NCBI GenBank assembly: GCA_017629245.1
Contig: JAGBXO010000009.1
Span: forward strand, 1-38,255
Direction: 5' to 3'
Source of the DNA: Alphaproteobacteria bacterium
GTDB lineage: Bacteria > Pseudomonadota > Alphaproteobacteria > Rs-D84
DNA length: 38,255 nucleotides
A program made the position numbers and the translations under genes. Below, one piece after another: positions 31,669 to 38,255 of this stretch (positions within the stretch are counted from its first letter, which is position 1; every line of letters starts with the position of its first letter). The notes under the pieces were generated by a model. It had not been told where the DNA came from and made no database searches. It was given only the letters and a program-made list of their open reading frames with translations.

Positions 31669-32874
31669 ATGAAAAAAATCATTTGGATTTTTGCAGGTGT
31701 TTTGTTTACGCAAACCGCGTGTGATTTACAGCCGAAGATTCAGTCTTTGCCGGATTCGGTTGGGGACTTTATTTCTGCGCGTTATCCGGCATTGTTGGCG
31801 GATCCAAATGTTAATCCGGAAATTTATAATTCTGCGGCTGCGGACTATGGTGTTTATGCGTCGCCTGATTTGTATGGCACGCCGGTGGCCGATGATTATG
31901 TTATGTATGCGTCGGTTGATGATTATATTATTCCGCCACAGGCGCAGGTGTCTGAATATGGTACGCCACCTGCAGATGTTGATGCAGGGGCAGAAATTGT
32001 AGAAAAACAAGATGCAAAAGTTGTTGCAGATGATTATTTGCATGTGCCAGATCGGCTGACTGATAAAGATGCGGCAACAGATGATGTTCTGGAAATTCAA
32101 AAGCCGACATCTGGCGTCCAGACTGTTACACGTGTAGAATTGGATACTGTGCGTGTTGTGCCAGGGGATACGCTGTATTCTTTGTCGCGAAAATATTCGG
32201 TGCCGGTAAATGATTTGGCGGTTATGAATAATTTGCGTGCGCCATTTAATCTGGTTGTTGGACAGAAGATTCGTGTGCCAAATCTGACAGATGTCCAGGT
32301 TGCAAAAGTGGAAAAACAAGAACCGAAAAAAATGCCCGTTTCAGAAACAAAAAAGTCCCAGAAATCCAGCGTAGAGCCACAGGTAAAAGAACATGAAACA
32401 GTAAAGTCGCAAGATGTGGTGGTGGCAAAAAAAGATGCGCCGAAAAAAATATCGTCTGATCCGACGAAAAAGTTGCCAAAGATTACAACGCGGTCTTCTT
32501 CAAAGTTTTCATGGCCAGTGCGTGGCAAGATATTGTCGAACTATGGCGCGAAATCAAACGGACTGTTTAATGATGGCATAAATATATCTGCATCGCGGGG
32601 CAGTGCGGTTAAGGCGGCGGAAAACGGTGTTGTTGCGTATGCAGGAAATGAAGTAAAGGGGATGGGGAATTTGGTTATAATTCAACATTCTGGTGGTTGG
32701 ATGACAGTTTATGCGCATATGGATGCAATGAATGTGCGACGCGGTGCGCGTGTGAATGTTGGTCAGAAAATTGGTACAATCGGTGAAACAGGTAAGGTGG
32801 ACAGTCCGCAATTGCACTTTGAAATTCGCAAAGGAACTAAGGCGTATAATCCAACCGTATATCTGAAAAAATAA
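31669..32874 (+). CDS. nlpD: NlpD-like LysM/degenerate M23 lipoprotein
   Basis: 401 residues. A lipoprotein-like signal ends at Cys18 (FTQTAC; Gln at -3 is atypical). A Tyr/Asp/Pro-rich region is followed by a LysM domain (162-205, VPGDTLYSLSRKYSVPVNDL..NNL), a Lys/Ser linker and an M23/LytM domain (about 285-398). The M23 zinc ligands are lost. The HxGxD motif reads NDGIN (301-305), and HxH reads QLH (381-383). This matches NlpD and EnvC, which do not cut peptidoglycan themselves but activate amidases at the division septum. The RGMGNLVII-like segment is typical of NlpD. Confidence 0.88.
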   Translation: MKKIIWIFAGVLFTQTACDLQPKIQSLPDSVGDFISARYPALLADPNVNPEIYNSAAADYGVYASPDLYGTPVADDYVMYASVDDYIIPPQAQVSEYGTPPADVDAGAEIVEKQDAKVVADDYLHVPDRLTDKDAATDDVLEIQKPTSGVQTVTRVELDTVRVVPGDTLYSLSRKYSVPVNDLAVMNNLRAPFNLVVGQKIRVPNLTDVQVAKVEKQEPKKMPVSETKKSQKSSVEPQVKEHETVKSQDVVVAKKDAPKKISSDPTKKLPKITTRSSSKFSWPVRGKILSNYGAKSNGLFNDGINISASRGSAVKAAENGVVAYAGNEVKGMGNLVIIQHSGGWMTVYAHMDAMNVRRGARVNVGQKIGTIGETGKVDSPQLHFEIRKGTKAYNPTVYLKK

Positions 32875-32878
32875 TAGT

Positions 32879-32902
32879 GACCACGATTTGTGGTCTTTTT
32901 TT
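32879..32902 (+). terminator. Intrinsic terminator
   Basis: Stem GACCAC / GTGGTC with loop GATTT, followed by seven T residues. Confidence 0.88.
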
Positions 32903-32970
32903 GTGAATATTGTCAAATCATATTTTTTTAGCCCGTGTGTTAAAGTTTGTTTGTTAGCAAGGGAGAAAAT

Positions 32971-34179
32971 ATGAAAAGATTAATTTTTATATTATGTATG
33001 TTATTGGTGGTGTTTCTGATTGTTTGGCTGGTTGCATATATACATAAATCGCCGATGGTGCAAAACAGTGAATATCAGGCATCTAATCGAGATACACAAA
33101 TTGTTATTTATGATATTGATGATTTAGAAGGTGAAGTCGCACAGATAATCCCAAAGGGTGGATTTGATTATATTCGTGGTGGTGCAGGGACAGAACAGAC
33201 AATGATGCGAAATACCACATCTTTTGATAATGTTGATATTGTTCCACGTGTGCTGACCGGTGTGGTAGAGCCAAATATTACAACAACTATTTTTGGGACG
33301 GAAATTGCATTGCCTGTGATCGCTGCACCTGCGGCGGCGCATGGGCTGGCCCATGTTAGTGCCGAAGCTGGTACCGCCCACGGTGTGGCCGCTGCAGGTA
33401 CAATTATGAGTGTAAGTACATATGCCAGTTCTACACTGGAGGAAATCGCACGGGCAGGGCGTGGTGCGCCACAGTGGTTTCAGTTATATCTTAGCAAGGA
33501 TGAAAATTTTAATCGTCAAATTGTGAAGAAGGCTGAAGACCTGGGATACAAGGCAATTATACTGACTGTTGATGCGCCAGTTGGGGGAAACAGAATTGCA
33601 GATCTACGTAATGACTTTAAGTTTCCATTGGAAATGCCAAATGTTGCAAAAAAGACAATGAAAACCAAAGGTCAGGGGATTGGCAAGATATTTGCTGCAT
33701 CAAAAAATGATTTAAGTCCGTATGATGTTATGTGGCTGAAATCTGTGACCAAATTACCGGTGATAGTAAAGGGAATTCAGCATCCAGATGATGCGGAATT
33801 AGCGATTTTGGCTGGTGCAGATGCAATATGGGTGTCAAACCATGGTGGGCGACAATTAGATGGTGCGCCTGGTGCGTTTGAGATGTTGCCTGAAATTGCG
33901 GCTCGTATTAACAAGAGAGTGCCGATTATTTTTGACAGTGGCATCCGTCGTGGCCAACATATATTCAAGGCAATCGCTAGTGGGGCAGATATTGTTGCAA
34001 TCGGACGACCGGTTATATATGGGCTGGCATTGGGTGGATGGCGTGGGGTCGTTGATGTGTTTGACTGGCTGAAAAAGGATTTGCGACGTGTGATGGTGTT
34101 GGCAGGTGCTTATAATATAGAAGATATAAAACAGACAAAATTACATCCAAACAGTGCTGGGGGTATGTGTGAAAAATAA
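32971..34179 (+). CDS. Membrane-anchored lactate-oxidase-like FMN enzyme
   Basis: 402 residues from the ATG at 32971, preceded by AAGGGAGA. Residues 1-24 form a signal-anchor (positive N terminus, then about 20 hydrophobic residues). The rest is a complete FMN alpha-hydroxy-acid oxidase barrel. Active-site residues can be placed: Tyr67 (FDYIRGGAG), Tyr173 (FQLYLSKD), Arg208 (GNRIADLRN), Lys267 (VIVKGIQ), His291 and Arg294 (VSNHGGRQ). The sequence is closest to L-lactate oxidase of lactic acid bacteria, for example APAAAHGLAH and DSGIRRGQH. The lid-loop tyrosine of the Aerococcus enzyme appears to be Phe241. A periplasmic position for the domain follows from the charge rule and is inferred. 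It stands alone between a terminator and a convergent gene. Confidence 0.88.
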   Translation: MKRLIFILCMLLVVFLIVWLVAYIHKSPMVQNSEYQASNRDTQIVIYDIDDLEGEVAQIIPKGGFDYIRGGAGTEQTMMRNTTSFDNVDIVPRVLTGVVEPNITTTIFGTEIALPVIAAPAAAHGLAHVSAEAGTAHGVAAAGTIMSVSTYASSTLEEIARAGRGAPQWFQLYLSKDENFNRQIVKKAEDLGYKAIILTVDAPVGGNRIADLRNDFKFPLEMPNVAKKTMKTKGQGIGKIFAASKNDLSPYDVMWLKSVTKLPVIVKGIQHPDDAELAILAGADAIWVSNHGGRQLDGAPGAFEMLPEIAARINKRVPIIFDSGIRRGQHIFKAIASGADIVAIGRPVIYGLALGGWRGVVDVFDWLKKDLRRVMVLAGAYNIEDIKQTKLHPNSAGGMCEK

Positions 34180-34189
34180 TAACAAGTTC

Positions 34190-35155
34190 TTATTTTGTTT
34201 TTTCCTGTTTTAATATTGCAATTCCGTCATGAAATTTTTCACCATTTTGTAATGCGTTTTTTATACGTTGTCGCAAAGATGTGTCAGATGGGTATTGTGA
34301 TATGTCTGAGGATGAAGTGTTGAATAAGAATTTGGATAGACTGGATTCTGGCAGTTGGTGCAATATTTCAAATCTATTTCGAAAAAGACGGATGTTTGAT
34401 TTTTCTGGCAGGTATAAATCAAGTTTTTTATCCATCAGCCAACTGTCTATGAAATATTCTGGTTTTTTTGGGGCTTCGAAAAAGTATTGCGGAATGTATT
34501 CCGTGGCATAAGATAATGATTTTGATACAGATTCATTTGGTAAACGGTCACCACGTGGAACGTGTATGTTTATACAAAATTGGTCTTTTGGGGTAAAGTT
34601 TGGAATTGGATAGTTAAATTTAAACAGCTCGAATTGAAGGCGTGCAAATTCAACAATGTGTGCATTTATGAAAAGGCTGCCCCAAATTAATTGCGAAATT
34701 TCAGATCCTGGAATTTTATACACATCAATTCCACGGATACAGGTTTCGAATATTCTGAAACGATGTTTTTCTTGTTGGTATGTGTCAAATTTTCTGGATT
34801 GCATATTGTGTTGGTGGGTGTTATGTCCTGACAATAGAATTAATGCAGGTAGTGGATCGATAGTTGTTCGTTTTAAATTGTGCGTCCAGTTGTATCTGTT
34901 TGGTGAAAATAAATATTTGTGTAAAATGAAAGCACAAGCTTGTAAATGTGGTGTTGCATCAAATTTTGCTTTGTATGTTTTAAAAAGTTTATAAAAACTA
35001 TTATGTTGTGGCAGACCGTAGTATTCAAGGGGTAGATTAAAGTCTGTTTGTTGTATCCAATTTTGAACCTCGGAAAAGTTTGTTTGTATCTTAAGTATGT
35101 CTTGGGGTATTTCGGTAAACCCAGCCATGGTAAGAACTTTTTTTGTGTCGATCAT
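34190..35155 (-). CDS. Acyltransferase-domain protein, NAT_N plus GNAT-like C-terminal domain
   Basis: 321 residues, start ATG at 35155 after AAGGA. The N-terminal half is helical with PLEYYGLPQHNSFYKLFKTYKAKF and a long HLQACAFILHKYLF helix. The C-terminal half begins with IDVYKIPGSEISQLIWGSLFIN, continues as CINIHVPRGDRL, and has the conserved end DSWLMDKKLDLYLPEKSNIRLFRNRFEIL. This two-part layout matches the family annotated as acyltransferase with a GNAT-like C-terminal domain, found mainly in Firmicutes, whose substrate is unknown to me. It is transcribed alone and converges on the lactate-oxidase-like gene with ten bases between stops. Confidence 0.75.
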   Translation of the reverse strand: MIDTKKVLTMAGFTEIPQDILKIQTNFSEVQNWIQQTDFNLPLEYYGLPQHNSFYKLFKTYKAKFDATPHLQACAFILHKYLFSPNRYNWTHNLKRTTIDPLPALILLSGHNTHQHNMQSRKFDTYQQEKHRFRIFETCIRGIDVYKIPGSEISQLIWGSLFINAHIVEFARLQFELFKFNYPIPNFTPKDQFCINIHVPRGDRLPNESVSKSLSYATEYIPQYFFEAPKKPEYFIDSWLMDKKLDLYLPEKSNIRLFRNRFEILHQLPESSLSKFLFNTSSSDISQYPSDTSLRQRIKNALQNGEKFHDGIAILKQEKTK

Positions 35156-35236
35156 AATTTTTTCCTTGTCTTGGTGCAGTAAAAGTTTTTTATACTATAG
35201 GTTTTTGTGAGAATTTGTAAATAAAATTATAAACGC

Positions 35237-35264
35237 TTGCATTTTCTGAAAAAAAAGTTATAAT
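35237..35264 (+). promoter_or_regulatory. tRNA-Lys promoter
   Basis: TTGCAT (35237-35242), 16 bases, TATAAT (35259-35264). The -35 context CTTGCATTTTC equals that of recA. A G/C-rich GCGCGC tract follows the -10 box at 35267-35272, near the expected start. Confidence 0.75.
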
Positions 35265-35294
35265 AAGCGCGCTGATAAGAATTAAAACAGTTCT

Positions 35295-35370
35295 GGATGC
35301 GTAGCTCAGTTGGTAGAGCAACTGACTCTTAATCAGTGGGTCCAGGGTTCGAGTCCCTGCGCGTCCACCA
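35295..35370 (+). tRNA. tRNA-Lys (anticodon CTT)
   Basis: The 76 bases fold as a complete cloverleaf with an encoded 3' CCA. The acceptor stem is GGATGCG / CGCGTCC with one T-G pair. The D arm is GCTC AGTTGGTAGA GC. The anticodon stem ACTGA / TCAGT encloses the loop CTCTTAA, giving anticodon CTT. The T arm is CAGGG TTCGAGT CCCTG. It reads the lysine codon AAG. The gene stands alone with its own promoter and terminator. Confidence 0.96.
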
Positions 35371-35376
35371 AAAATA

Positions 35377-35412
35377 AACGGTCACGGATGGGGCCGTTTT
35401 CTTTTTTTTTTT
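35377..35412 (+). terminator. Intrinsic terminator of the tRNA gene
   Basis: Stem AACGGTC / GGCCGTT with an eight-base loop, followed by TTC and a run of ten or more T residues. Confidence 0.8.
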
Positions 35413-35546
35413 GTTATAAGAAAAAATCCCAGAAATAATGCATATACAGCAGGTATTCATACCTATATAAATTTATGATTTGTATTGATAGAATTACAGT
35501 GTTGACATGAAACATAAACCCAAAAAAAACACAAAAAGGAGAGAAA

Positions 35547-36161
35547 ATGAAAAAGTTAGCATTATCAACACTGGCGGTGCTGATGGCGTGTCCTGCATTT
35601 GCGGGTATAAATCATCCGGACCAGGGCAGCAGTTGGCAGATGTGGGGAATGGACCCATATATTGGTTTGAGAGGCGGTATGAGTTATTCAAACCTGAACT
35701 ATAAATACAACGGCAATAAAGAAGCCATGACAGATTATATCTTTCAAGGGCGCGCCGCATTAGGTTTGGAAGTATGTGATACAGTTCGTTCTGAAATTGA
35801 ATGGTCTTATTTTGGCAAATTGTCTGATTCTGAACGCTTTGGCGATGCAGGCAGTGTTGATGTAGAAGCCAAGATGCAGACTTTGTTGTGGAACAACTAT
35901 ATGGAATTTGGTGCGTATAAAATCGTTCGTCCATTTGTTGGTGTTGGCGCAGGTATTGCAATGACAGATGTTAAACGTAAGGGCGATTTGATTCCAACTC
36001 ACAGCAAAGACGAAACCCGCTTTTCTGCAATGGGAACTTTGGGCGTGACATTTGATATGGAACGTTTTGCGGTTGATTTGGCCGCGCGTTATACTTATGT
36101 AGACATTAATTCTGGTTTACATAATTTTGGTGGTGATGTTGGTATTAGATTTATGTTCTAA
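35547..36161 (+). CDS. Outer-membrane beta-barrel protein
   Basis: 204 residues with a textbook signal peptide (MKKLALSTLAVLMACPAFA, cleaved before GINHP) and a strong RBS (AAAGGAGAG). The mature part alternates short amphipathic strands: YIGLRGGMSYSNLNYKYN, FQGRAALGLEV, RSEIEWSYFGKL, RPFVGVGAGIAM, FSAMGTLGVTFDM, VDLAARYTYVDI. It ends in VGIRFMF, with the C-terminal Phe recognised by the BAM complex. The number of strands fits an eight-stranded OmpA/OmpX-like barrel. No OmpA peptidoglycan-binding domain follows. The strong translation signals suggest an abundant protein. Confidence 0.88.
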   Translation: MKKLALSTLAVLMACPAFAGINHPDQGSSWQMWGMDPYIGLRGGMSYSNLNYKYNGNKEAMTDYIFQGRAALGLEVCDTVRSEIEWSYFGKLSDSERFGDAGSVDVEAKMQTLLWNNYMEFGAYKIVRPFVGVGAGIAMTDVKRKGDLIPTHSKDETRFSAMGTLGVTFDMERFAVDLAARYTYVDINSGLHNFGGDVGIRFMF

Positions 36162-36174
36162 AGCCAAAAGAGTG

Positions 36175-36207
36175 AAAAAGGTGTCCACGATTGTGGGCAC
36201 TTTTTTG
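36175..36207 (+). terminator. Intrinsic terminator
   Basis: Stem AAAAAGGTGTCCAC / GTGGGCACTTTTTT with loop GATT, including one G-T pair. It follows the beta-barrel gene. Confidence 0.88.
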
Positions 36208-36339
36208 TTGACCAAAATAATATAAAATTTGGATTTCTTTATTATTATTGTTTTTACAGGTGTTTGTTGCATACAGATTTGGTGCGTTTGTGTTGGCTAA
36301 ATATAGACAGGTAAAGGCAAATGTAAGTATTGCAGAATA

Positions 36340-36367
36340 AAAAAATCCCCGCATGTGCGGGGTGTTT
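36340..36367 (-). terminator. Intrinsic terminator of the DUF5856-like gene
   Basis: On the minus strand CCCCGC / GCGGGG with a four-base loop is followed by ATTTTTTT, just after the stop of the gene at 36368. The stretch from 36208 to 36339 contains no gene or motif I can support. Confidence 0.85.
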
Positions 36368-36724
36368 TTATGTCAGTTTTGCCAGGGCCAGTTTGTTTAG
36401 AAAGCCTTCTTCTATGCCACTGAGCAGTGAGTTTAGTCCTTCGTTTGTTTCGCCGTCATTTTGTAGTTCTTCCAGGTATGAAATTATTATTTCGCATGAC
36501 TGAACCAGGTCGCGGTTTATAAATTTAGAATTTAAAATGTCTGCTTTGAATACTTTTTTATTATCTGTTGCCATAAAGTAATTTTCGGCGATTGCATCAA
36601 CCCATGTGTCAACATCTTCGGTTAGACGGTCGAACAAAAGGTGTTTGGAATAACTGTCGGTTGACCAATGATTTATTTTGCATGCGTATTTAAATGCAAT
36701 TAAGTGTTGAATTAATTCGTACAT
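36368..36724 (-). CDS. Small helical protein, DUF5856-like
   Basis: 118 residues with AAAGGAGAG before the ATG at 36724. It seems all-helical: an N-terminal helix LIQHLIAFKYACKINHWSTDSYSKHLLFDRL, a second helix VDTWVDAIAENYFMA, and two more helices. The KINHW..S..KH..F pattern resembles DUF5856 and ferritin/Dps-like small proteins that also occur in large phages. No function is known to me. It has its own RBS and terminator and is transcribed alone, divergent from the lipoprotein gene at 36906. Confidence 0.65.
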   Translation of the reverse strand: MYELIQHLIAFKYACKINHWSTDSYSKHLLFDRLTEDVDTWVDAIAENYFMATDNKKVFKADILNSKFINRDLVQSCEIIISYLEELQNDGETNEGLNSLLSGIEEGFLNKLALAKLT

Positions 36725-36798
36725 TTTCTCTCTCCTTTGTTTTGCTGTGACATGAATGTATCATGTTTAATAATTTTATATTACAGGACAGATTTCAA

Positions 36799-36848
36799 AT
36801 GCGCGCTATACGCATGAAAACCTAGGTTCCTAGGGATTCAAACCTGGG
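36799..36848. promoter_or_regulatory. Cluster of inverted and direct repeats, possible operator
   Basis: ATGCG (36799-36803) and CGCAT (36811-36815) form an inverted repeat. They are followed by CCTAGG (36821-36826), CCTAGG (36829-36834) and CCTGGG (36843-36848). A -10-like TATTAT lies at 36865-36870, so the last repeat sits at the -35 position of the lipoprotein gene. This looks like a binding site for a regulator. Confidence 0.45.
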
Positions 36849-36905
36849 GTAATTGCGTGGAAAATATTATAAACTAAGGGTGTGTAACCACAAAGGAGAA
36901 ACCAA

Positions 36906-37463
36906 ATGAAAAATGTAAGTAAAAAAATGTTAACTTTTGCATCCCTGATGGGTGCGATGGCGGTTCTGTCAGGTTGTATGATGGAATGTCCAGCAAAGAA
37001 AACACATCATAAAAAAATGATGCATAATGCACCAGAGGCAGTAGAAGTTATCGAATCTGATACAATTGTTGTATATCAGACATATGAAAATGCAGATGTT
37101 AATTCTGTATATGCAAAAATGTATACCCACAGCAGTCGTGGTGGTGAATCAAAAATGGGACATATTAAATTCAAGGATACAGATAATGGACTGAAAATGA
37201 TTGTAGATCTGAAGGATATGCGTCCAGGGGTTCAATATAACGTAAAAATGTACCAGTGTAGCTCGTGCTATAATGATGTAAAGTGTTGTAATAATTCAAA
37301 GTTGATGAACATCAAATTGCCGATGTTACAGACAGGGATGAGTGGCAGATTGAATCAAACATATATGATTCAGGGATTGAATGCGGAACAGTTAGAAGGG
37401 GCAAATATCTATCTGGAACGCGATGGTGGATATAAGGCAGGATGGGGTAAATTAGAAAAATAA
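36906..37463 (+). CDS. Lipoprotein with possible degenerate SodC-like fold
   Basis: 185 residues with AAAGGAGAA before the ATG. The lipoprotein signal ends in VLSGC (Cys24). A His/Lys-rich stretch follows (KKTHHKKMMH), and the mature domain starts near residue 50. The segment MGHIKFKDTDNGLKMIVDLKDMRPGVQYNVKMYQCSSC (84-121) has the strand pattern of Cu/Zn superoxide dismutase (G.I.F.DT..GL....L..L.PG.HGFH.H). The metal-binding HGFHxH reads QYNVKM here. So if the fold is right, the enzyme activity is lost. This is a weak pattern match; other Greek-key folds are possible. Four cysteines at 118-128 could form disulfides. Confidence 0.7.
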   Translation: MKNVSKKMLTFASLMGAMAVLSGCMMECPAKKTHHKKMMHNAPEAVEVIESDTIVVYQTYENADVNSVYAKMYTHSSRGGESKMGHIKFKDTDNGLKMIVDLKDMRPGVQYNVKMYQCSSCYNDVKCCNNSKLMNIKLPMLQTGMSGRLNQTYMIQGLNAEQLEGANIYLERDGGYKAGWGKLEK

Positions 37464-37471
37464 TTTATTCT

Positions 37472-37504
37472 GAAAAAATCGCCCAAAAAGTGGGCGATTT
37501 TTTA
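37472..37504 (+). terminator. Intrinsic terminator
   Basis: Stem AAAAAATCGCCC / GGGCGATTTTTT with a seven-base loop, directly after the lipoprotein gene. Confidence 0.9.
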
Positions 37505-37531
37505 TGTTCTTTATTTAAGATTTTTTTCTTG

Positions 37532-37537
37532 TATACT
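37532..37537 (+). promoter_or_regulatory. -10 box close to start codon
   Basis: TATACT lies eight bases before the ATG at 37546, and no Shine-Dalgarno sequence lies between. This is consistent with a leaderless mRNA. Confidence 0.45.
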
Positions 37538-37545
37538 ATTCTGTT

Positions 37546-38255
37546 ATGAAACGATTTATGTTGTTCTTAGCTTTATTGTTTTTAAATTTTGATGCAATAG
37601 CATTTGATGTTTTTGGTGGTAATAAATACTTGTATTCAAATCTTGTTGTGCATTATGCTGAAAAGTATATGCCAGATTCTGTTCATGTAGCAGGTGATAT
37701 AAAAATTGAAAATAATGGCCTGATTCAGACGGATGTGTTTGTTGATGATGGGGTGCGGTTGTATATAGAAAATCATGCTGTGATTCATTCTAATTTTGAT
37801 TTAGGTAATAATGCGCGTATTATTCAAGTGGTAAATGACAATGCGGATATGGTTAGTGTTGAATTTAATGTTGGCTATGATGTTTTGGTTGATGAAGCAG
37901 ATGGTCTGGCATTGGATGGTGTATTAGAATTTGCAGCCAATGCAGATGTTTTGCATTTGCGTGATTCGGTTTTGGATATAAATAATGTAGCGGGGACAGT
38001 TTCCAGAAATATTGAAATTGGTGGTGATGTTGTATTGCGGGCAAATGATTTTTCAGGGTTTTATGATGTGCCGTTTTTAGAAAATGTGTCGGGTGTGGGA
38101 ACCGTTCGTTTGTATGGTGGAACAGGTAATCCTTTGTTTGCTGATGTTGTTAGGTTTGAAGATAATAAATTATATTTTGGGCGTGTGCGTGAAATGGATT
38201 ATATGAAAATATTTAATGATGAACGTGGTGTGCTTTTGAATGATTGGCGTGTCAC
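37546..38255 (+). CDS. Secreted protein, 3' end missing
   Basis: The frame stays open for 236 codons to the window end. A signal peptide (MKRFMLFLALLFLNFDAIA, cleaved before FDVFG) is clear. The following sequence is a series of short strands with turns rich in Asn, Gly and Asp (DIKIENNGLIQTDVFVDDG, NNARIIQVVNDNADMV, GTVSRNIEIGGDVVLRANDFSG). This is the pattern of a beta-helix, as in autotransporter passenger domains or adhesins. The family cannot be fixed without the missing part, which would show whether a barrel domain follows. Confidence 0.75.
   Translation, partial: MKRFMLFLALLFLNFDAIAFDVFGGNKYLYSNLVVHYAEKYMPDSVHVAGDIKIENNGLIQTDVFVDDGVRLYIENHAVIHSNFDLGNNARIIQVVNDNADMVSVEFNVGYDVLVDEADGLALDGVLEFAANADVLHLRDSVLDINNVAGTVSRNIEIGGDVVLRANDFSGFYDVPFLENVSGVGTVRLYGGTGNPLFADVVRFEDNKLYFGRVREMDYMKIFNDERGVLLNDWRV

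Noticed and set aside
34180..34189. Terminator between the convergent lactate-oxidase-like and acyltransferase genes
   Set aside because: Only a weak A/T-only inverted repeat is present, without a G/C-rich stem.
35371..35546. Integrase attachment site next to tRNA-Lys
   Set aside because: No repeat of the tRNA 3' end and no integrase gene was seen within the window.
36151..36354. A 67-codon minus-strand frame between the beta-barrel and the DUF5856-like gene
   Set aside because: It overlaps the end of the beta-barrel gene and two terminators, has no RBS and no recognisable pattern.

Overview
The window looks like a chromosomal segment of an alphaproteobacterium with moderate-to-low GC, probably from an uncultured, gut- or host-associated lineage with a compact genome. 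Pointers to Alphaproteobacteria are the RHH_4-type ribbon-helix-helix protein, TatB/TatC directly after LolA, a diverged FtsL in front of FtsI, and a SPOR protein next to TatA. Several genes instead resemble Firmicutes or lactic-acid-bacterial families: a clostridial-type glutamyl-tRNA synthetase, a lactate-oxidase-like flavoenzyme, a GNAT-like C-terminal-domain acyltransferase and an NrnA-type DHH phosphoesterase. That mix is what gene exchange in a gut community would give. All family calls come from reading motifs; no database was searched.

Layout: 2-1714 is the 3' part of an unrecognised Cys-containing envelope-like protein. 1766-3879 (minus) is a tight four-gene cassette of mostly unknown function: membrane protein, unknown protein, YrhA/SUKH-like protein, RHH protein. 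3924-8137 holds an unknown gene, trmB (minus), a GNAT acetyltransferase, gltX and a hemolysin-III/TrhA membrane protein. 8245-13273 is the yajC-secD-secF export operon, followed by a secreted S41 protease-like protein that has lost its catalytic residues and by a PAP2 phosphatase. 13415-15010 is an exported protein with a 30-bp tandem repeat. 15105-16983 is thrS, preceded by a short ORF with six consecutive threonine codons. 17020-20695 holds a mini lipoprotein, a SPOR protein, tatA, an MFS transporter and recA. 20749-22695 holds two glycosyltransferases. 22726-23480 (minus) is trxA-dksA. 23538-25323 is sufS-sufT-sufE; 25355-27285 is ftsL-ftsI; 27330-31648 is recJ-nrnA-lolA-tatB-tatC. 31669-34179 holds an NlpD-like lipoprotein and a membrane-anchored lactate-oxidase-like protein. 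The end carries an acyltransferase (minus), tRNA-Lys(CTT), an outer-membrane beta-barrel, a DUF5856-like protein (minus), a lipoprotein with a possible degenerate SodC fold, and the start of a secreted protein cut by the window edge.

Much of the content serves envelope biogenesis: Sec accessory translocase, Tat, LolA, FtsI/FtsL, NlpD, SPOR, PAP2 and outer-membrane protein. The genes are densely packed with ATGA or TAATG overlaps and are separated by clear intrinsic terminators. Several transcription units appear to have a -10 box less than ten bases from the start codon, which suggests leaderless mRNAs. The most interesting regulatory signal is the threonine-rich leader peptide upstream of thrS. 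The most interesting proteins are the inactive S41 homologue, the membrane-anchored lactate-oxidase-like protein and the unknown four-gene cassette.
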